A stretch of 61,652 bases of DNA, taken from positions 1 to 61,652 of the forward strand of contig NZ_AYXG01000231.1 in the NCBI RefSeq assembly GCF_000564855.1, written 5' to 3'. A program made the position numbers and the translations under genes. How positions within the stretch are numbered: position 1 is the stretch's first letter; each line of letters opens with the position of its first letter. Shown piece after piece: positions 16,964-25,679 of the stretch. The stretch is from Actinokineospora spheciospongiae (GTDB lineage Bacteria > Actinomycetota > Actinomycetes > Mycobacteriales > Pseudonocardiaceae). The notes under the pieces were generated by a model. It saw only the letters and a list, made by a program, of their open reading frames with translations. It was not told the origin of the DNA and searched no databases.

Positions 16964-18097
16964 TCAGCCGACCTGCCAGGTGGTGGCGCGCAGGTTGCTG
17001 ATGCCCGCGCCCGGGAAGAACGAGACCGAGAACCAACTGGTGCCCACGGCAAGCCCGCCTGCGGAGATGGCCTTGACCTCCCCGCGCGGCAGCAGCATCA
17101 GCGTTCCGAGTTCGCTGAACGACGAGCCACGGGAAATGACGAACGGGCGCGGGTCGCCCGCCGCGTTCTGGGCGGAACCGACGACGTCGCCCCGGTCGTT
17201 CTGGTCGGTGATGCTCAGCGTGCGCCCGCCGGGCAGCGCCGTGGGCACCCCGGCCCGCCAGACGACGGCGGTGGCGTCGCTGTAGCCGACGATGTCCCCA
17301 CGGGTGTTCACGGCGTGGCGGATGGTCGCGACGTTGGTCCAGGCATGGCCCGGGAGCGGGGGCAGGACGGTCACCTGACCGTTGGCGTCCCAGGCGACCG
17401 CCCGTGTGACACCCTCGACGATGATCGTGCCGACGACGGTGCCCGCGTCGTTGATCGCGTGGACGGCCACGAGTTCAGCGCCCGTGGGCATCGGGAGCGC
17501 GGTGCAGGTGCCCGCGAGGGTGCAGCGGAGGGCTTCGCGGGGTGCTTCGAAGTCGCCGCTGTCGGTCACGGCGATGACCTGGGCGCCGCCGTTCATCGCC
17601 ACGGCCTGCACGGGGGTGTCGCCGTACCGCAGCGGGGTCAGCGCGCCCGCGTGCCAGATGGCGGCGCCGTTGCTGAACGGCCTGCCCTGGAAGGTGGTGA
17701 CGAGCACGTCACCGCTGTCGTTGATGTCGACCGCCTCGGTGGTGGTGGCGTCCGGCAGGTTCGGGATAGTGGTGATGGCCCCGGTGGGCGACCAGGTCGC
17801 GGCGCGGTAGCTGACCCTGCCTGCGCTCGTGCCGGTGGCGTTGATGTCGTTGACCTGCACGTCGGCGGTGCTCCCCAGGCTCACCCGGCTCCCGCCCCGG
17901 AAGAGGGAGATGGTGCCCTGGTAGGTCCCGACCGCGATCCCCGAGTCGCTGACCAGGCGGAGGTGGGAGACATCGACCCAGAACGGGACCCCCGCGTCCC
18001 CCGGCCCGCTGACCGCGGCGGCGTCCTGCGCCCCGGCGACGACGAGCGCGGATGCCAGCACAACAGCGGCGGTGCGACGAACCACAGCGACCTCCAA
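16964..18097 (-). CDS. Secreted HAF-repeat beta-propeller-like protein
   Basis: 377 aa. A signal peptide occupies roughly residues 1-28 (VRRTAAVVLASALVVAGAQDAAA). The rest is built of repeated units such as AVDINDSGDVL, HAINDAGTVVG, HAVNTRGDIVGYSD and DQNDRGDVVGSA, typical of HAF-type extracellular repeats that fold as beta-propellers. These proteins are secreted and mostly uncharacterised. Two Cys in RCTLAGTC may form a disulfide. Its promoter probably lies in 18098-18175, between it and the tpx terminator upstream on the same strand. ATG 18097 is used; a later GTG is possible. Confidence 0.7.
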   Translation of the reverse strand: MEVAVVRRTAAVVLASALVVAGAQDAAAVSGPGDAGVPFWVDVSHLRLVSDSGIAVGTYQGTISLFRGGSRVSLGSTADVQVNDINATGTSAGRVSYRAATWSPTGAITTIPNLPDATTTEAVDINDSGDVLVTTFQGRPFSNGAAIWHAGALTPLRYGDTPVQAVAMNGGAQVIAVTDSGDFEAPREALRCTLAGTCTALPMPTGAELVAVHAINDAGTVVGTIIVEGVTRAVAWDANGQVTVLPPLPGHAWTNVATIRHAVNTRGDIVGYSDATAVVWRAGVPTALPGGRTLSITDQNDRGDVVGSAQNAAGDPRPFVISRGSSFSELGTLMLLPRGEVKAISAGGLAVGTSWFSVSFFPGAGISNLRATTWQVG

Positions 18098-18175
18098 ACC
18101 AAGATAACACCCTTATTTGGGTAAGAGTGTCATCCAGAACCGTGGTTGTCACCTGTGATTTCCGGAGTGCCGGAG

Positions 18176-18209
18176 CCGGGCGCCCCACCCGACCGGGTGG
18201 GGCGCCCGG
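18176..18209 (-). terminator. tpx terminator hairpin
   Basis: A 15-bp perfect stem (ccgggcgccccaccc at 18176-18190 and gggtggggcgcccgg at 18195-18209) with loop GACC, starting 3 nt beyond the tpx stop on the minus strand. No U tract follows. Confidence 0.8.
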
Positions 18210-18212
18210 GGG

Positions 18213-18713
18213 TCACTTCAGGGCGGCCAGCGCCGAGTCGTAGTCGGGCTCGTCGGCGATCTCACCGACGAGCTGGGAGTGCACGACCACATTGGACTCG
18301 TCCAGCACGACCACCGCGCGGGCGGCGAGACCGGCCATCGGCCCATCCTGCAGCGCCACGCCGTAGTCGGTCAGGAACTCGGCGCCGCGCAGGGTGGACA
18401 GCGTGGTCACGTTCTCCAGGCCCTCCGCCGCGCAGAAGCGGGCCTGGGCGAACGGCAGGTCGGCGGACACGCACAGCACCACGGTGTTCTCCGCCTCGGC
18501 CGCGCGCTCGTTGAACGTGCGCACCGAGGTCGCGCAGGTCGGGGTGTCGACGCTGGGGAAGATGTTGAGCACCTTCCGCTTTCCGTCGAACGCGCTCAGG
18601 TCGACGTCGGCAAGGCCCTTGCCCACCAGGCTGAAGGGGGCCGCCGCCGCGCCGACCTCCGGGAAGGCGCCACCGACGGAAACCTGGTTCCCCTTGAGGG
18701 TCACAGTTGACAC
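18213..18713 (-). CDS. tpx: Thiol peroxidase (Tpx, atypical 2-Cys peroxiredoxin)
   Basis: 166 aa, the usual length of Tpx. Peroxidatic cysteine C60 lies in [17 protein letters not shown] and resolving cysteine C94 in [16 protein letters not shown], both with the standard surrounding residues. It reduces hydroperoxides in the cytoplasm with thioredoxin as electron donor. GTG 18713 is chosen because GGAGGACAAC precedes it and the length fits the family; the open frame extends 18 codons upstream without homology. Monocistronic, with a clear terminator. Confidence 0.95.
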   Translation of the reverse strand: MSTVTLKGNQVSVGGAFPEVGAAAAPFSLVGKGLADVDLSAFDGKRKVLNIFPSVDTPTCATSVRTFNERAAEAENTVVLCVSADLPFAQARFCAAEGLENVTTLSTLRGAEFLTDYGVALQDGPMAGLAARAVVVLDESNVVVHSQLVGEIADEPDYDSALAALK

Positions 18714-18863
18714 GTTGTCCTCCAAGATCTTCGATCCGACAACGGCGATGCTAGAGCCCGCGCCCACCGGGGCTGCCGCCCGTCCGCTGTGATCCCCGTC
18801 AGCCCCGCCCGATCGGCCGGGGCCGCCGACCCGAGCACCTCCCCCCGACAGCTCGACGGGGCA

Positions 18864-19172
18864 CTAGAACACGTCGCGCAGGGTCTCCAGGAGGTGGGCG
18901 ATGTTCGCCTCGTCGCGGCGGTAGTAGGTCCACTTGCCCCGCCGGGTGGCGACCACCAGCCCCGCTTGCCGCAGCATGGCGAGGTACTGCGAGGTGGTGG
19001 ACTGCCCCAGGCCCGCCCGCCGCTGGATGTCGGTCACGCAGACACCGATCTCGACGTCGTCGGGCTCCTGGCCGGGGAACCCCATCGGCTCCTTGAGCCA
19101 CACCAGCAGCTGACGGCGGGTCGGGTTGGACAGTGCCCGGAACACAGCCAGCAACTCCGCCTCAGAGAACAC
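18864..19172 (-). CDS. ArsR family winged-helix repressor
   Basis: 102 aa. LLAVFRALSNPTRRQLLVWL, then VCVTDIQRRAGLGQSTTSQYLAMLRQAGLV and RRGKWTYYRRDE are the ArsR winged helix and wing. The Cys in GVCVTD lies where some metal- or redox-sensing members carry ligands, but a full site is not visible. GTG 19172 and GTG 19190 are both plausible; the frame is open further upstream. Divergent from the oxidoreductase, whose promoter lies within 60 nt, so it probably represses that gene and itself. Confidence 0.85.
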   Translation of the reverse strand: MFSEAELLAVFRALSNPTRRQLLVWLKEPMGFPGQEPDDVEIGVCVTDIQRRAGLGQSTTSQYLAMLRQAGLVVATRRGKWTYYRRDEANIAHLLETLRDVF

Positions 19173-19197
19173 GCGGCGATCGTAACGCACAAACACA

Positions 19198-19227
19198 TTG
19201 ACAATTCGGGATATGACGTTCCAAGAT
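19198..19227 (+). promoter_or_regulatory. Promoter of the oxidoreductase gene, likely leaderless
   Basis: TTGACA (19198-19203), 18-nt spacer, CAAGAT (19222-19227). The -10 ends 6 nt before the ATG at 19234, so transcription would start at or within 1-2 nt of the start codon, and no ribosome site precedes it. The -35 overlaps the region just upstream of the ArsR gene, a natural place for ArsR binding. Confidence 0.5.
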
Positions 19228-19233
19228 CGTGGC

Positions 19234-20235
19234 ATGTCGACTTCGATGCGCGTGGTGGAACTCGTCCGCTTCGGTGCCGCGGACACCGCGTTCGTCACCC
19301 GAGAGCTGCCAAGACCCGTTCCCGGCCCCGGCCAGGTGCTGGTGCGCGTGCTGGCCACGTCCGTGAACCCCCTCGACCTGCAAACCCGGCGCGGCGACTA
19401 CCGCGACCAGGTGGCGCTGCCCGCGGTGATCGGCAACGACGTGTCCGGCGTGGTGGTCGAGACCGGCCCGGGGGCGGACGACTTCCGACCGGACGACGAG
19501 GTCTGGTACCTGGCGCCGGTGTTCACCGGGCAGGGGGCCTACGCCGAGTTCCACGTGGTCGACCAGGCCCTCGTAGCCCGCAAGCCCGCGGGGTTGTCGC
19601 ACGTCGAGGCAGCCGGTCTCGTGGTCGTGGGCGTGACGGCGTGGGAGGCGCTGGTCGAACGCGCCGGGGTGCGGGCCGGGGAACGGGTCCTGGTGCACGG
19701 CGGGGCGGGCGGGGTCGGTTCGGCCGCCATCCAGGTCGCCCGCGCGCTGGGCGCCGAGGTGGTGACCACCGCGCGGGCGGGGGACCACGAGTTCGTCACC
19801 GGGCTGGGAGCCGACACCGCGATCGACTTCTCGGTCGGTGACCCCGTGCCGCAGGTCCGCGCACTGGGCGGGGTGGACGTCGTGCTGGACACGGTGGGCG
19901 GGGACACCCTCACCCGCAGCCCGGAGGTCCTCGCCGACCGAGGCCGCGTGGTGTCCATCGTGGACACCTCCGAACCCCAGAACCTGCTCGCCGCGTGGGG
20001 CGTGAACGCGACCTACCACTTCCTCTTCGCCAGCCCCGGCCGGGCGAAGCTCGACGCCCTCGGCCTGCTGGTCGAGCAGGGCAGGCTCCGGCCGGTGATC
20101 GGCGCCGTGCTCCCGCTGACCGACATCGCACAGGCGCACGCGCTGCTGGAAGGCGGCTCGGCCCGCGAGGGTCGCCGACGTCCACGCGGCAAGATCGCCA
20201 TCGCCGTGCACCCCCTGGACGAGCATCCGCTGTGA
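19234..20235 (+). CDS. Zinc-type/quinone oxidoreductase (MDR superfamily, NADPH)
   Basis: 333 aa. N-terminal GroES-like domain ([27 protein letters not shown]), then a Rossmann domain with [28 protein letters not shown], and [10 protein letters not shown]. It lacks the structural-zinc Cys cluster and the GHE catalytic zinc motif, so it is a zinc-free quinone-oxidoreductase-like member. Substrate unknown. ATG 19234 is chosen from promoter spacing; ATGs at 19213 and 19246 are in frame. Divergent from the ArsR gene. Confidence 0.85.
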   Translation: MSTSMRVVELVRFGAADTAFVTRELPRPVPGPGQVLVRVLATSVNPLDLQTRRGDYRDQVALPAVIGNDVSGVVVETGPGADDFRPDDEVWYLAPVFTGQGAYAEFHVVDQALVARKPAGLSHVEAAGLVVVGVTAWEALVERAGVRAGERVLVHGGAGGVGSAAIQVARALGAEVVTTARAGDHEFVTGLGADTAIDFSVGDPVPQVRALGGVDVVLDTVGGDTLTRSPEVLADRGRVVSIVDTSEPQNLLAAWGVNATYHFLFASPGRAKLDALGLLVEQGRLRPVIGAVLPLTDIAQAHALLEGGSAREGRRRPRGKIAIAVHPLDEHPL

Positions 20236-20552
20236 TCCCAGCCGAGGGCGACGACACCGAGCACCCGGTCGCAGGTCAGCCTGCCGCCGGGGTGCGGGAC
20301 GACGACCTCGACCCAGGCGTGGGTGCCGTCCTGGCCGAGGAGGTGGCCGGAGACGCAGGGGGCGGGCAGGCCCCGCGCCCGGCATAGCGCGAGCACGAGG
20401 TGGGCCGAGTCCTGGCAGACGCCCCGGCCACCGGCCAGGGCGTCTGCGGCGGTGAGGGCCAGCAGCCGGGGGTCGCACAGGGCGGCGGCGGGGAGGCGGG
20501 TCGGACCATCGGACCTGGTGCGGTGGAGGACTGCGGTGAGGTGGAACTCCAC
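20236..20552 (-). pseudogene. Transglutaminase-like fragment
   Basis: The minus frame starting at GTG 20552 reads [40 protein letters not shown], then [23 protein letters not shown] with the nucleophilic Cys and THAWVE with the catalytic His are transglutaminase-core motifs. The 100-150 residues normally before GVCQD and the final Asp-containing strand (DPT type) are not recognisable. The frame continues antisense through the end of the oxidoreductase gene. I take it as a remnant; a short functional protein is less likely. Confidence 0.5.
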
Positions 20553-20559
20553 CCGCCGT

Positions 20560-20760
20560 TCAACCCGGGGGCAAAACCTTCACGTTCGTGTTGCCTGCGG
20601 CGTCCGGGCCGGACCAACGGGGCACGATCCGGACTCCGAGCACCTCAGGGGCCCGCACCGACAGCCGGGCGGTTCCCGCCGGACTCCGCGCCTGCGCCGC
20701 CCAACCGGTGATCGGATACGCCGTTTGTCCGCTTGTCGGATTATCGCCGACAATCCAAGG
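20560..20760 (-). pseudogene. Possible C-terminal gene remnant, unknown family
   Basis: The minus frame ends YPITGWAAQARSPAGTARLS, then RAPEVLGVRIVPRWSGPDAAGN and a stop at 20560. This reads like the natural beta-rich C-terminus of a protein, unlike typical antisense shadow. Upstream the same frame is antisense to the secreted protein gene at 20797. I do not recognise the family, and the call rests on sequence texture only. Confidence 0.3.
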
Positions 20761-20796
20761 TGGGGGGAGGACCTTCACGGGAGACGGGTGGCGGCG

Positions 20797-21855
20797 ATGG
20801 GGAAACTCAGGCACGGCGTGGTGGCGGTGGTCGTCCTCGCTTCCGGGGTGGTCGCGGCGGGAGCGGCGCAGGCGGCGCCCGCCCGACCGGACGGCGTCGG
20901 GCGGATCACCGACCGGGTGGCGCACGCGTTGGCGGTGGAACTCGGCGAGTCCGGCGCCCGGCCCGCGCTGGGCACGGCGCCGGCCGACCCCCGGGTGCTG
21001 GACCGGCGCGGTCGGCTGGCCCCGACCCTGGCGGCGGCCAACGCCGACGTGCTGACCGCCAAGGGCCTGCCCGCCGGGTCTGCCGACCTGCTGCGGGTGC
21101 GCCTGGGTGACGCGGGCATGGCGGTCGCCCTGCGCGACGGGGTGGCCCCGCTGGTCGCGGCGGCGCCGAACGACGACGAAGCAACCCGGTTCACCGCCTA
21201 CGAGCCCGGTGGGCGCGCGGTGACGCTGTCGACGGTGGAGGTCCCGTCCCGGCCGGTGTTCGTGGTCGACATCGACGTGCCCACCGCCACCCGCCTCGGC
21301 CTGGACGTCCTGCGCCGCGCGACCGGCACCCGATCCATCCAAAGTGGACCGATCAAGGCGGCGGGCGGCTACTGGGCCACCCAGGTCACCCGCGTCCGCG
21401 TCGGCGACAACCAGGAGCCGTGGCCCAAGGGTTCCTCGGAGATCTTCACCCTGGCGGGCGGCTTCGGCCCGGACGGCAAGGCCACCGTCGACCCGGTCCA
21501 GATGCCCTACCTCGACGACGAGAACCGCGACTACCACCCCAACCAGCTCCTGGTGCACTGGAACCACTACAGGTACAACGCCGCCGACGTCGTGATGATG
21601 GAGGACGACGGCGACACGAACTACTCCGCGCTGGCCACCGCCCTCGCGACCGCCCTCTTGACCATTGTGGACGGCGGCGCGTACACGCCGCTGGTGACGG
21701 CGATCCTCAACGCCATGCCCGCGAGCTGGTGGGTGGACGACCCGGACTACGTCGAGTCCTGGTACACCCTCACCACCCAGACCTCGGGCACCATCACCGG
21801 CGCGCGCGGCACCGGCGTCATGGACGTGCGGCCCTACTGGGTCGAAGAGCTCTGA
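20797..21855 (+). CDS. Secreted protein, DUF3103-like
   Basis: 352 aa. Signal peptide with VVAVVVLASGVVAAGAAQAAPA, cleavage near AQA-AP. The mature part has GYWATQVTRVRVGDNQEPWPKGSSEIFTLAGG, then QLLVHWNHYRYNAADVVMMEDDGDTNYSALATALATALLTI and YVESWYTLT. The NDxQEPWxxGxxEI segment resembles DUF3103, a family of secreted proteins with no known function. ATG 20797 is preceded by GGGAGACGGG; an in-frame GTG 9 nt earlier is possible. No neighbours are obviously co-transcribed. Confidence 0.6.
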   Translation: MGKLRHGVVAVVVLASGVVAAGAAQAAPARPDGVGRITDRVAHALAVELGESGARPALGTAPADPRVLDRRGRLAPTLAAANADVLTAKGLPAGSADLLRVRLGDAGMAVALRDGVAPLVAAAPNDDEATRFTAYEPGGRAVTLSTVEVPSRPVFVVDIDVPTATRLGLDVLRRATGTRSIQSGPIKAAGGYWATQVTRVRVGDNQEPWPKGSSEIFTLAGGFGPDGKATVDPVQMPYLDDENRDYHPNQLLVHWNHYRYNAADVVMMEDDGDTNYSALATALATALLTIVDGGAYTPLVTAILNAMPASWWVDDPDYVESWYTLTTQTSGTITGARGTGVMDVRPYWVEEL

Positions 21856-21970
21856 GGCGGTCGGGCGGGTCGACGCGACCCCCGCCTGAACGATCGGTGG
21901 CCGACCGCGGTGGCGGTTATCCGCCTGCCGCGGAGTTGGGTGGGTGGCGGTCGTCGGAATTCGGTTAACT

Positions 21971-23935
21971 GTGTCCGTGTCGGGACGCAAGCAACTGGTG
22001 TTGTGGGCATTGATCGTCGCGGGCCTGCTGGTCGTCGGCTTCCGCGAAGACGCGGCGACGATCACCTGGGTGCTGGCGGTCGTGGTCAGCGCGGGGGGCG
22101 TGGTCAAGTTCCTGGTCCCGCTGCTGGAGGACCGGAACTCGAGCACCAGTACCGACGCCCAGGTCGACGACGCCGCGGCCGCACTGGCGAACAAGGTCAG
22201 GCAGCAGTGGGACAAGGAGCTGCGCGCACGGGCCCTGGTCGAGGACAAGCGGTTGCCGGTGCGGTACCGGCCGTTGCACGGCGGGCCGGAGACCGAGCGG
22301 ACGTGCGACGAGTTGGTGACCGCGTACGTCGACAACCCCCGTCGGATGGTGGTCACCGGGGTGAGCGGCGCTGGCAAGACGGGCCTGCTGATCCTGCTTG
22401 CCGTGGCGGTGTTGCGGCGCCAGTCGGCGAAACCCGTTCCGGTCATCCTCTCCGTCGCGGGGTGGCACCCCCGGCAGAACTTCCAGGAGTGGTTGGTCAA
22501 CGCGGTGCTCGGGGAGTACCCGTTCCTGGCGAACGAGAAGCGGTACGGACCGACCGCGGTGCTCGAACTGCTGCGCCGCGGTCGGCTGTTGCCGCTGCTG
22601 GACAACCTCGACCAGATGGGTGCCGAGCCGGACACGTCCGCGCTGCGGACCATCGAGCGCGACCTGGACAGCGGCAGGCCCCTCGTCCTGGCGTGCCAGA
22701 GCGGGTACTTCGCCGCGGCCAACGCGGCCGGGACGATCCCGGAGCCGGACGTGGTGGAGTTGCTGCCGTTCCGGCCCGACGAGGTGGTCGACCACCTGCG
22801 GTCGAGAATCCCGCAGGTCGCGGTGGACCGGTGGGAGCCGGTGCTGGAGGGGCTGCGGGAGAACGCCCAGCTCGGGGCGGCGCTGGAGACCCCGTTCATG
22901 CTGACCCTGGCGCAGGACGTCTACAGCGAGCGCGACTCCGAGCCCGCCGACCTGCTGGAGCTGGCCGACGCCGACGCCATGCGGGCGGCGCTGCTGCGGG
23001 ACTTCCCACGCAGGGCGCTGGACGAGCGCCCCGGATCACCCACCGACCACGAGCCCGCCACCCGGGCGCCGGGCTGGGACCTGGACCGGCAGGTCGACTG
23101 GTTGACGTTCCTGGCCCGCGAGTACGGCGAGATCGCGTGGTGGGAGCTGTGCTCGAAGGTGCCGGGGTGGGTCGTCGTCGCCCGCGGAGTCCTGGTGGGC
23201 GGTGGGGTGTCGGCGGTGCTCGGGTTGCTGCTGCTGGGTCTGTTCGGGCGGCCCGTCCTCGGTCTCGTCGTGGGTTTCGCCCTCGGCGCCGCCGGTGGGG
23301 CGCTGCTCGCCCGCGTGCCCGCCGAGCCGCCTCGCCGCTTCGCGCCCAGGCGGCTGCGCGGCGTGGAGGTCGCGCGCGACCTGGTCTTCGCCGTGGTCGG
23401 CGCGGTCGCGGGCGCCGTGGCCGTCGGGCTCGTGTTCGGCGGGCTCCCCGGCGCGGTGACCGGGTTGCTGTTCGGCGTGCTGTTCGGGTTGGTGCGCAGG
23501 TTCACCGAGCCCACGGACCCCGCCGGGATCATCACCCCCACCTCCTCGCTGCACGACGACCGGAGGGCCGTGCTCATCGCGACGGGGTCCGGTGCCGCCC
23601 TGGGCGCCGTCGTCGGCGCGGTGCTGGGCGGCTTCGTCGGGGTCGCCGACCGGGGGCTGGTCGTGCCGGTCACCAACCCGTTCCTGGTCGGGGCGCTCGG
23701 TGCGGCGGTGGGCCTGGTCCTGGGCGCCGGGGGCATCGGCCTGGCGACCTACTCGACCAGTGCCTGCGGGCGCTACGACACGGCCCGGATCTGGCTGGCC
23801 CTCACCCGGCGCACGCCGCTGCGGCTCATGCGCTTCCTCGACCACGCCCACCAGCGGACCGTCCTGCGCCTGGTGGGTCCGACCTACCAGTTCCGGCACG
23901 AGCTGCTCCGGAAGCAGTTGGCGCGCCCAGGGTGA
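21971..23935 (+). CDS. Membrane-anchored NACHT-type NTPase
   Basis: 654 aa. Two hydrophobic segments at the N-terminus (LVLWALIVAGLLVVGF, WVLAVVVSAGGVVKFL), then a NACHT NTPase: Walker A VTGVSGAGKT (K136), Walker B PLLDNLDQMG (D211), and a helical arm (YFAAANAAG to LLEL). After about residue 390 come four or five Gly/Ala/Leu/Val-rich membrane segments (VLGLLLLGLFGRPVLGLVVGFALGAAGG and others). NACHT ATPases are signalling STAND NTPases; this layout with the NTPase between membrane segments is recurrent in actinomycetes and of unknown role. GTG 21971 is one of several possible starts (21944, 21977). The 3' end overlaps the convergent gene by 110 nt. Confidence 0.75.
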   Translation: MSVSGRKQLVLWALIVAGLLVVGFREDAATITWVLAVVVSAGGVVKFLVPLLEDRNSSTSTDAQVDDAAAALANKVRQQWDKELRARALVEDKRLPVRYRPLHGGPETERTCDELVTAYVDNPRRMVVTGVSGAGKTGLLILLAVAVLRRQSAKPVPVILSVAGWHPRQNFQEWLVNAVLGEYPFLANEKRYGPTAVLELLRRGRLLPLLDNLDQMGAEPDTSALRTIERDLDSGRPLVLACQSGYFAAANAAGTIPEPDVVELLPFRPDEVVDHLRSRIPQVAVDRWEPVLEGLRENAQLGAALETPFMLTLAQDVYSERDSEPADLLELADADAMRAALLRDFPRRALDERPGSPTDHEPATRAPGWDLDRQVDWLTFLAREYGEIAWWELCSKVPGWVVVARGVLVGGGVSAVLGLLLLGLFGRPVLGLVVGFALGAAGGALLARVPAEPPRRFAPRRLRGVEVARDLVFAVVGAVAGAVAVGLVFGGLPGAVTGLLFGVLFGLVRRFTEPTDPAGIITPTSSLHDDRRAVLIATGSGAALGAVVGAVLGGFVGVADRGLVVPVTNPFLVGALGAAVGLVLGAGGIGLATYSTSACGRYDTARIWLALTRRTPLRLMRFLDHAHQRTVLRLVGPTYQFRHELLRKQLARPG

Positions 23936-24563
23936 CGACGGCGGAGCCACCGAGCTGCCAGAACGTGCGCAACGCCGAATCGTCCAACCGGTAGCGCGCC
24001 TCGGGGAAGCGGACACGCGGTTCCGCGCCCTCCACGGCGCGGAACTGGACCTCGCCGAGCGCGAACCCGACCCGTTCCAGGGCCGAGGGGGGATGGCTGA
24101 AATCGATCACGACCGGGGTCGCCGGGCGCTCGTCGGACAGGTGGAGCAGGCGCGCGGCGCGATCGGTGTCGGTCAGGTCGTAGAAGCGGTCGTCGGCGCT
24201 GAGGCGGACCACGGGGAACTCGCTGTCCCGCAGGTCCCGGCTGCACTCGCTCAACCACCGCTCCCCGAACCGGTCCTGGTTGCGCTCGAGGACCAGCAGG
24301 AAGACGAACCTGGCGAAGGCGTAGGCGACCACGCCCACCGCCACCAGTGCCACGGGTGTCGACCAGAGCAACCGGCTCAGCGCGAACACCACCACCGCGA
24401 CCGCCGCCAGCACGACGTTCTGCCGGTGGGACCGCCCGAAGTCCGGCCTGCGCGGCCCCGCGAAGACGTGGGACAGCACCACCGGCGCCCGCACCAGGGG
24501 CACGGCGAGATCAGGGCGGGGCGGTGCGCTCCACCCCGGTGGCACCCCTCTGGTCACAGTCAC
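23826..24563 (-). CDS. Small membrane protein linked to isoprenoid synthase
   Basis: 245 aa. GTG 24563 overlaps the synthase stop by 4 nt (GTGA) and AGGGGGAAG precedes it, so it is coupled to that gene. Residues 45-95 hold two hydrophobic helices (VVLAAVAVVVFALSRLLW, VALVAVGVVAYAFARFVFLLVLE). The soluble remainder (FPVVRLSADDRFYDLTDTD, then VVIDFSHPPSALERV) matches no family I recognise. The C-terminal 36 codons overlap the convergent NACHT gene and are Gly/Arg/Ala-rich, so the true protein may be shorter in evolutionary terms. Confidence 0.6.
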   Translation of the reverse strand: MTVTRGVPPGWSAPPRPDLAVPLVRAPVVLSHVFAGPRRPDFGRSHRQNVVLAAVAVVVFALSRLLWSTPVALVAVGVVAYAFARFVFLLVLERNQDRFGERWLSECSRDLRDSEFPVVRLSADDRFYDLTDTDRAARLLHLSDERPATPVVIDFSHPPSALERVGFALGEVQFRAVEGAEPRVRFPEARYRLDDSALRTFWQLGGSAVVTLGAPTASGAARAGTGRSDPPGAGRSAGGRGRGSA

Positions 24564-25546
24564 ACCTTCCCCCTGGCCGGACGCGGTGACAACCGGAGGT
24601 CGGGTGATGCCAGTGGCGCGGGGTGCAGCAACAGGGTGGACAGGGGGTGGCGGGCCACCGGGCTCCGACCACCGGGCCGGGGGAACCGCCTTCGGAGGTA
24701 GGACATCCACAACGCGGCGTAGACGATCGTGAACATCGGTCTCCGCCTGCCGAACCGGGCACCGAAACCGTCGGCGACCTCCCGCAACCCGGCGCAGATG
24801 CCGCCGAGGGAGATCCCACCGAGCGTGACCGCGGTCCGAACGCCCGCCGCCCTGTCCGGTTCCATGTCCTCATAGTCGTCCAGGAGCTGGAGGACGGAGC
24901 CCAGTTCGCGCACGAGGGCGGATTCCCTCCAGTGCAGCGGACCCGTCGCGACGCCGAAGAGCACGACCATCCCGTGGCCGCCCTTGCCCCGCGTGATGTC
25001 CAGGACCGAGGAGAACCCGACCGAGGGGTCGGTCTGCTCCCGCGACCTGACCTGGTACGCCTGCAACTCGAGGAGTTCGCCGAGCAGCAGCTCCAGGGCC
25101 GCCGGGTCCACGCGTTCGCGGACCGCCCGGTAGAGCCCCGCGAACACGGCCTCCACGTCGTTCGCGGCGGCGAAGTCCCCCGTGCGGAACAGGGAATCCA
25201 ACCGGTTGTCGAGGTCGGGTCCGCCGAAGTGGTCGAACAGGTCGTCGTAGACGCGGGTGATGGCGCCGGTCAACACGGTCGGCTCGACGTCCAGCGGCAA
25301 CCCGGCGGTCTCGGCGTACGCGGCGGCGAGGAACGTCAGCTTCACCCCGGGTCCCCGCAGCGCGTCGACGACCCGCTCGCGGACAACCGGGTCATCGACA
25401 GCGGCCGTGACAACGGGGACCACGACCCGCTCGAACACCGCGAGGTATTCCACGGCCCGGCGGCGAATCCCCGGAGTGGGGCGGGCCCAGCGCACGTGGC
25501 GGACGAGGGACCACAGGTCTCGGAGGGAGCCCTCTGTCCGACCCAC
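24560..25546 (-). CDS. Isoprenoid/terpene synthase-like enzyme (all-alpha class I fold)
   Basis: 328 aa, predicted all-helical. Two acidic motifs sit at the right spacing for a class I prenyl-diphosphate enzyme: YDDLFD (D101, D102, D105) and LLDDYED (D223, D224, E226, D227). The first is DDxxD-like, but the protein lacks the FARM context and the conserved K/R signatures of chain-elongating synthases, so cyclisation or condensation of a prenyl diphosphate fits better than E-prenyl synthesis. Length is typical. GTG 25546 is the first start after a GGGGGTGG region. The next gene is a coupled membrane protein. Exact product cannot be told. Confidence 0.6.
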   Translation of the reverse strand: MGRTEGSLRDLWSLVRHVRWARPTPGIRRRAVEYLAVFERVVVPVVTAAVDDPVVRERVVDALRGPGVKLTFLAAAYAETAGLPLDVEPTVLTGAITRVYDDLFDHFGGPDLDNRLDSLFRTGDFAAANDVEAVFAGLYRAVRERVDPAALELLLGELLELQAYQVRSREQTDPSVGFSSVLDITRGKGGHGMVVLFGVATGPLHWRESALVRELGSVLQLLDDYEDMEPDRAAGVRTAVTLGGISLGGICAGLREVADGFGARFGRRRPMFTIVYAALWMSYLRRRFPRPGGRSPVARHPLSTLLLHPAPLASPDLRLSPRPARGKV

Positions 25547-25679
25547 TGGCCGCCACCCCCGATGAAGTCAGACATCCAGCGTAAGGGGTACGGCGCACGG
25601 ATCGCCATAGGCGTGTCACTGACAGTTCGTGGCCATTCCGCCCGCCGGGGCCATCGGCGGTGTTCGGCTCAGCACCCGG

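Noticed and set aside
20560..22899. 779-aa minus-strand open frame
   Set aside because: Mostly antisense to the DUF3103-like and NACHT genes, both with clear motifs on the plus strand. Only the 20560-20760 end is reported, as a possible remnant.
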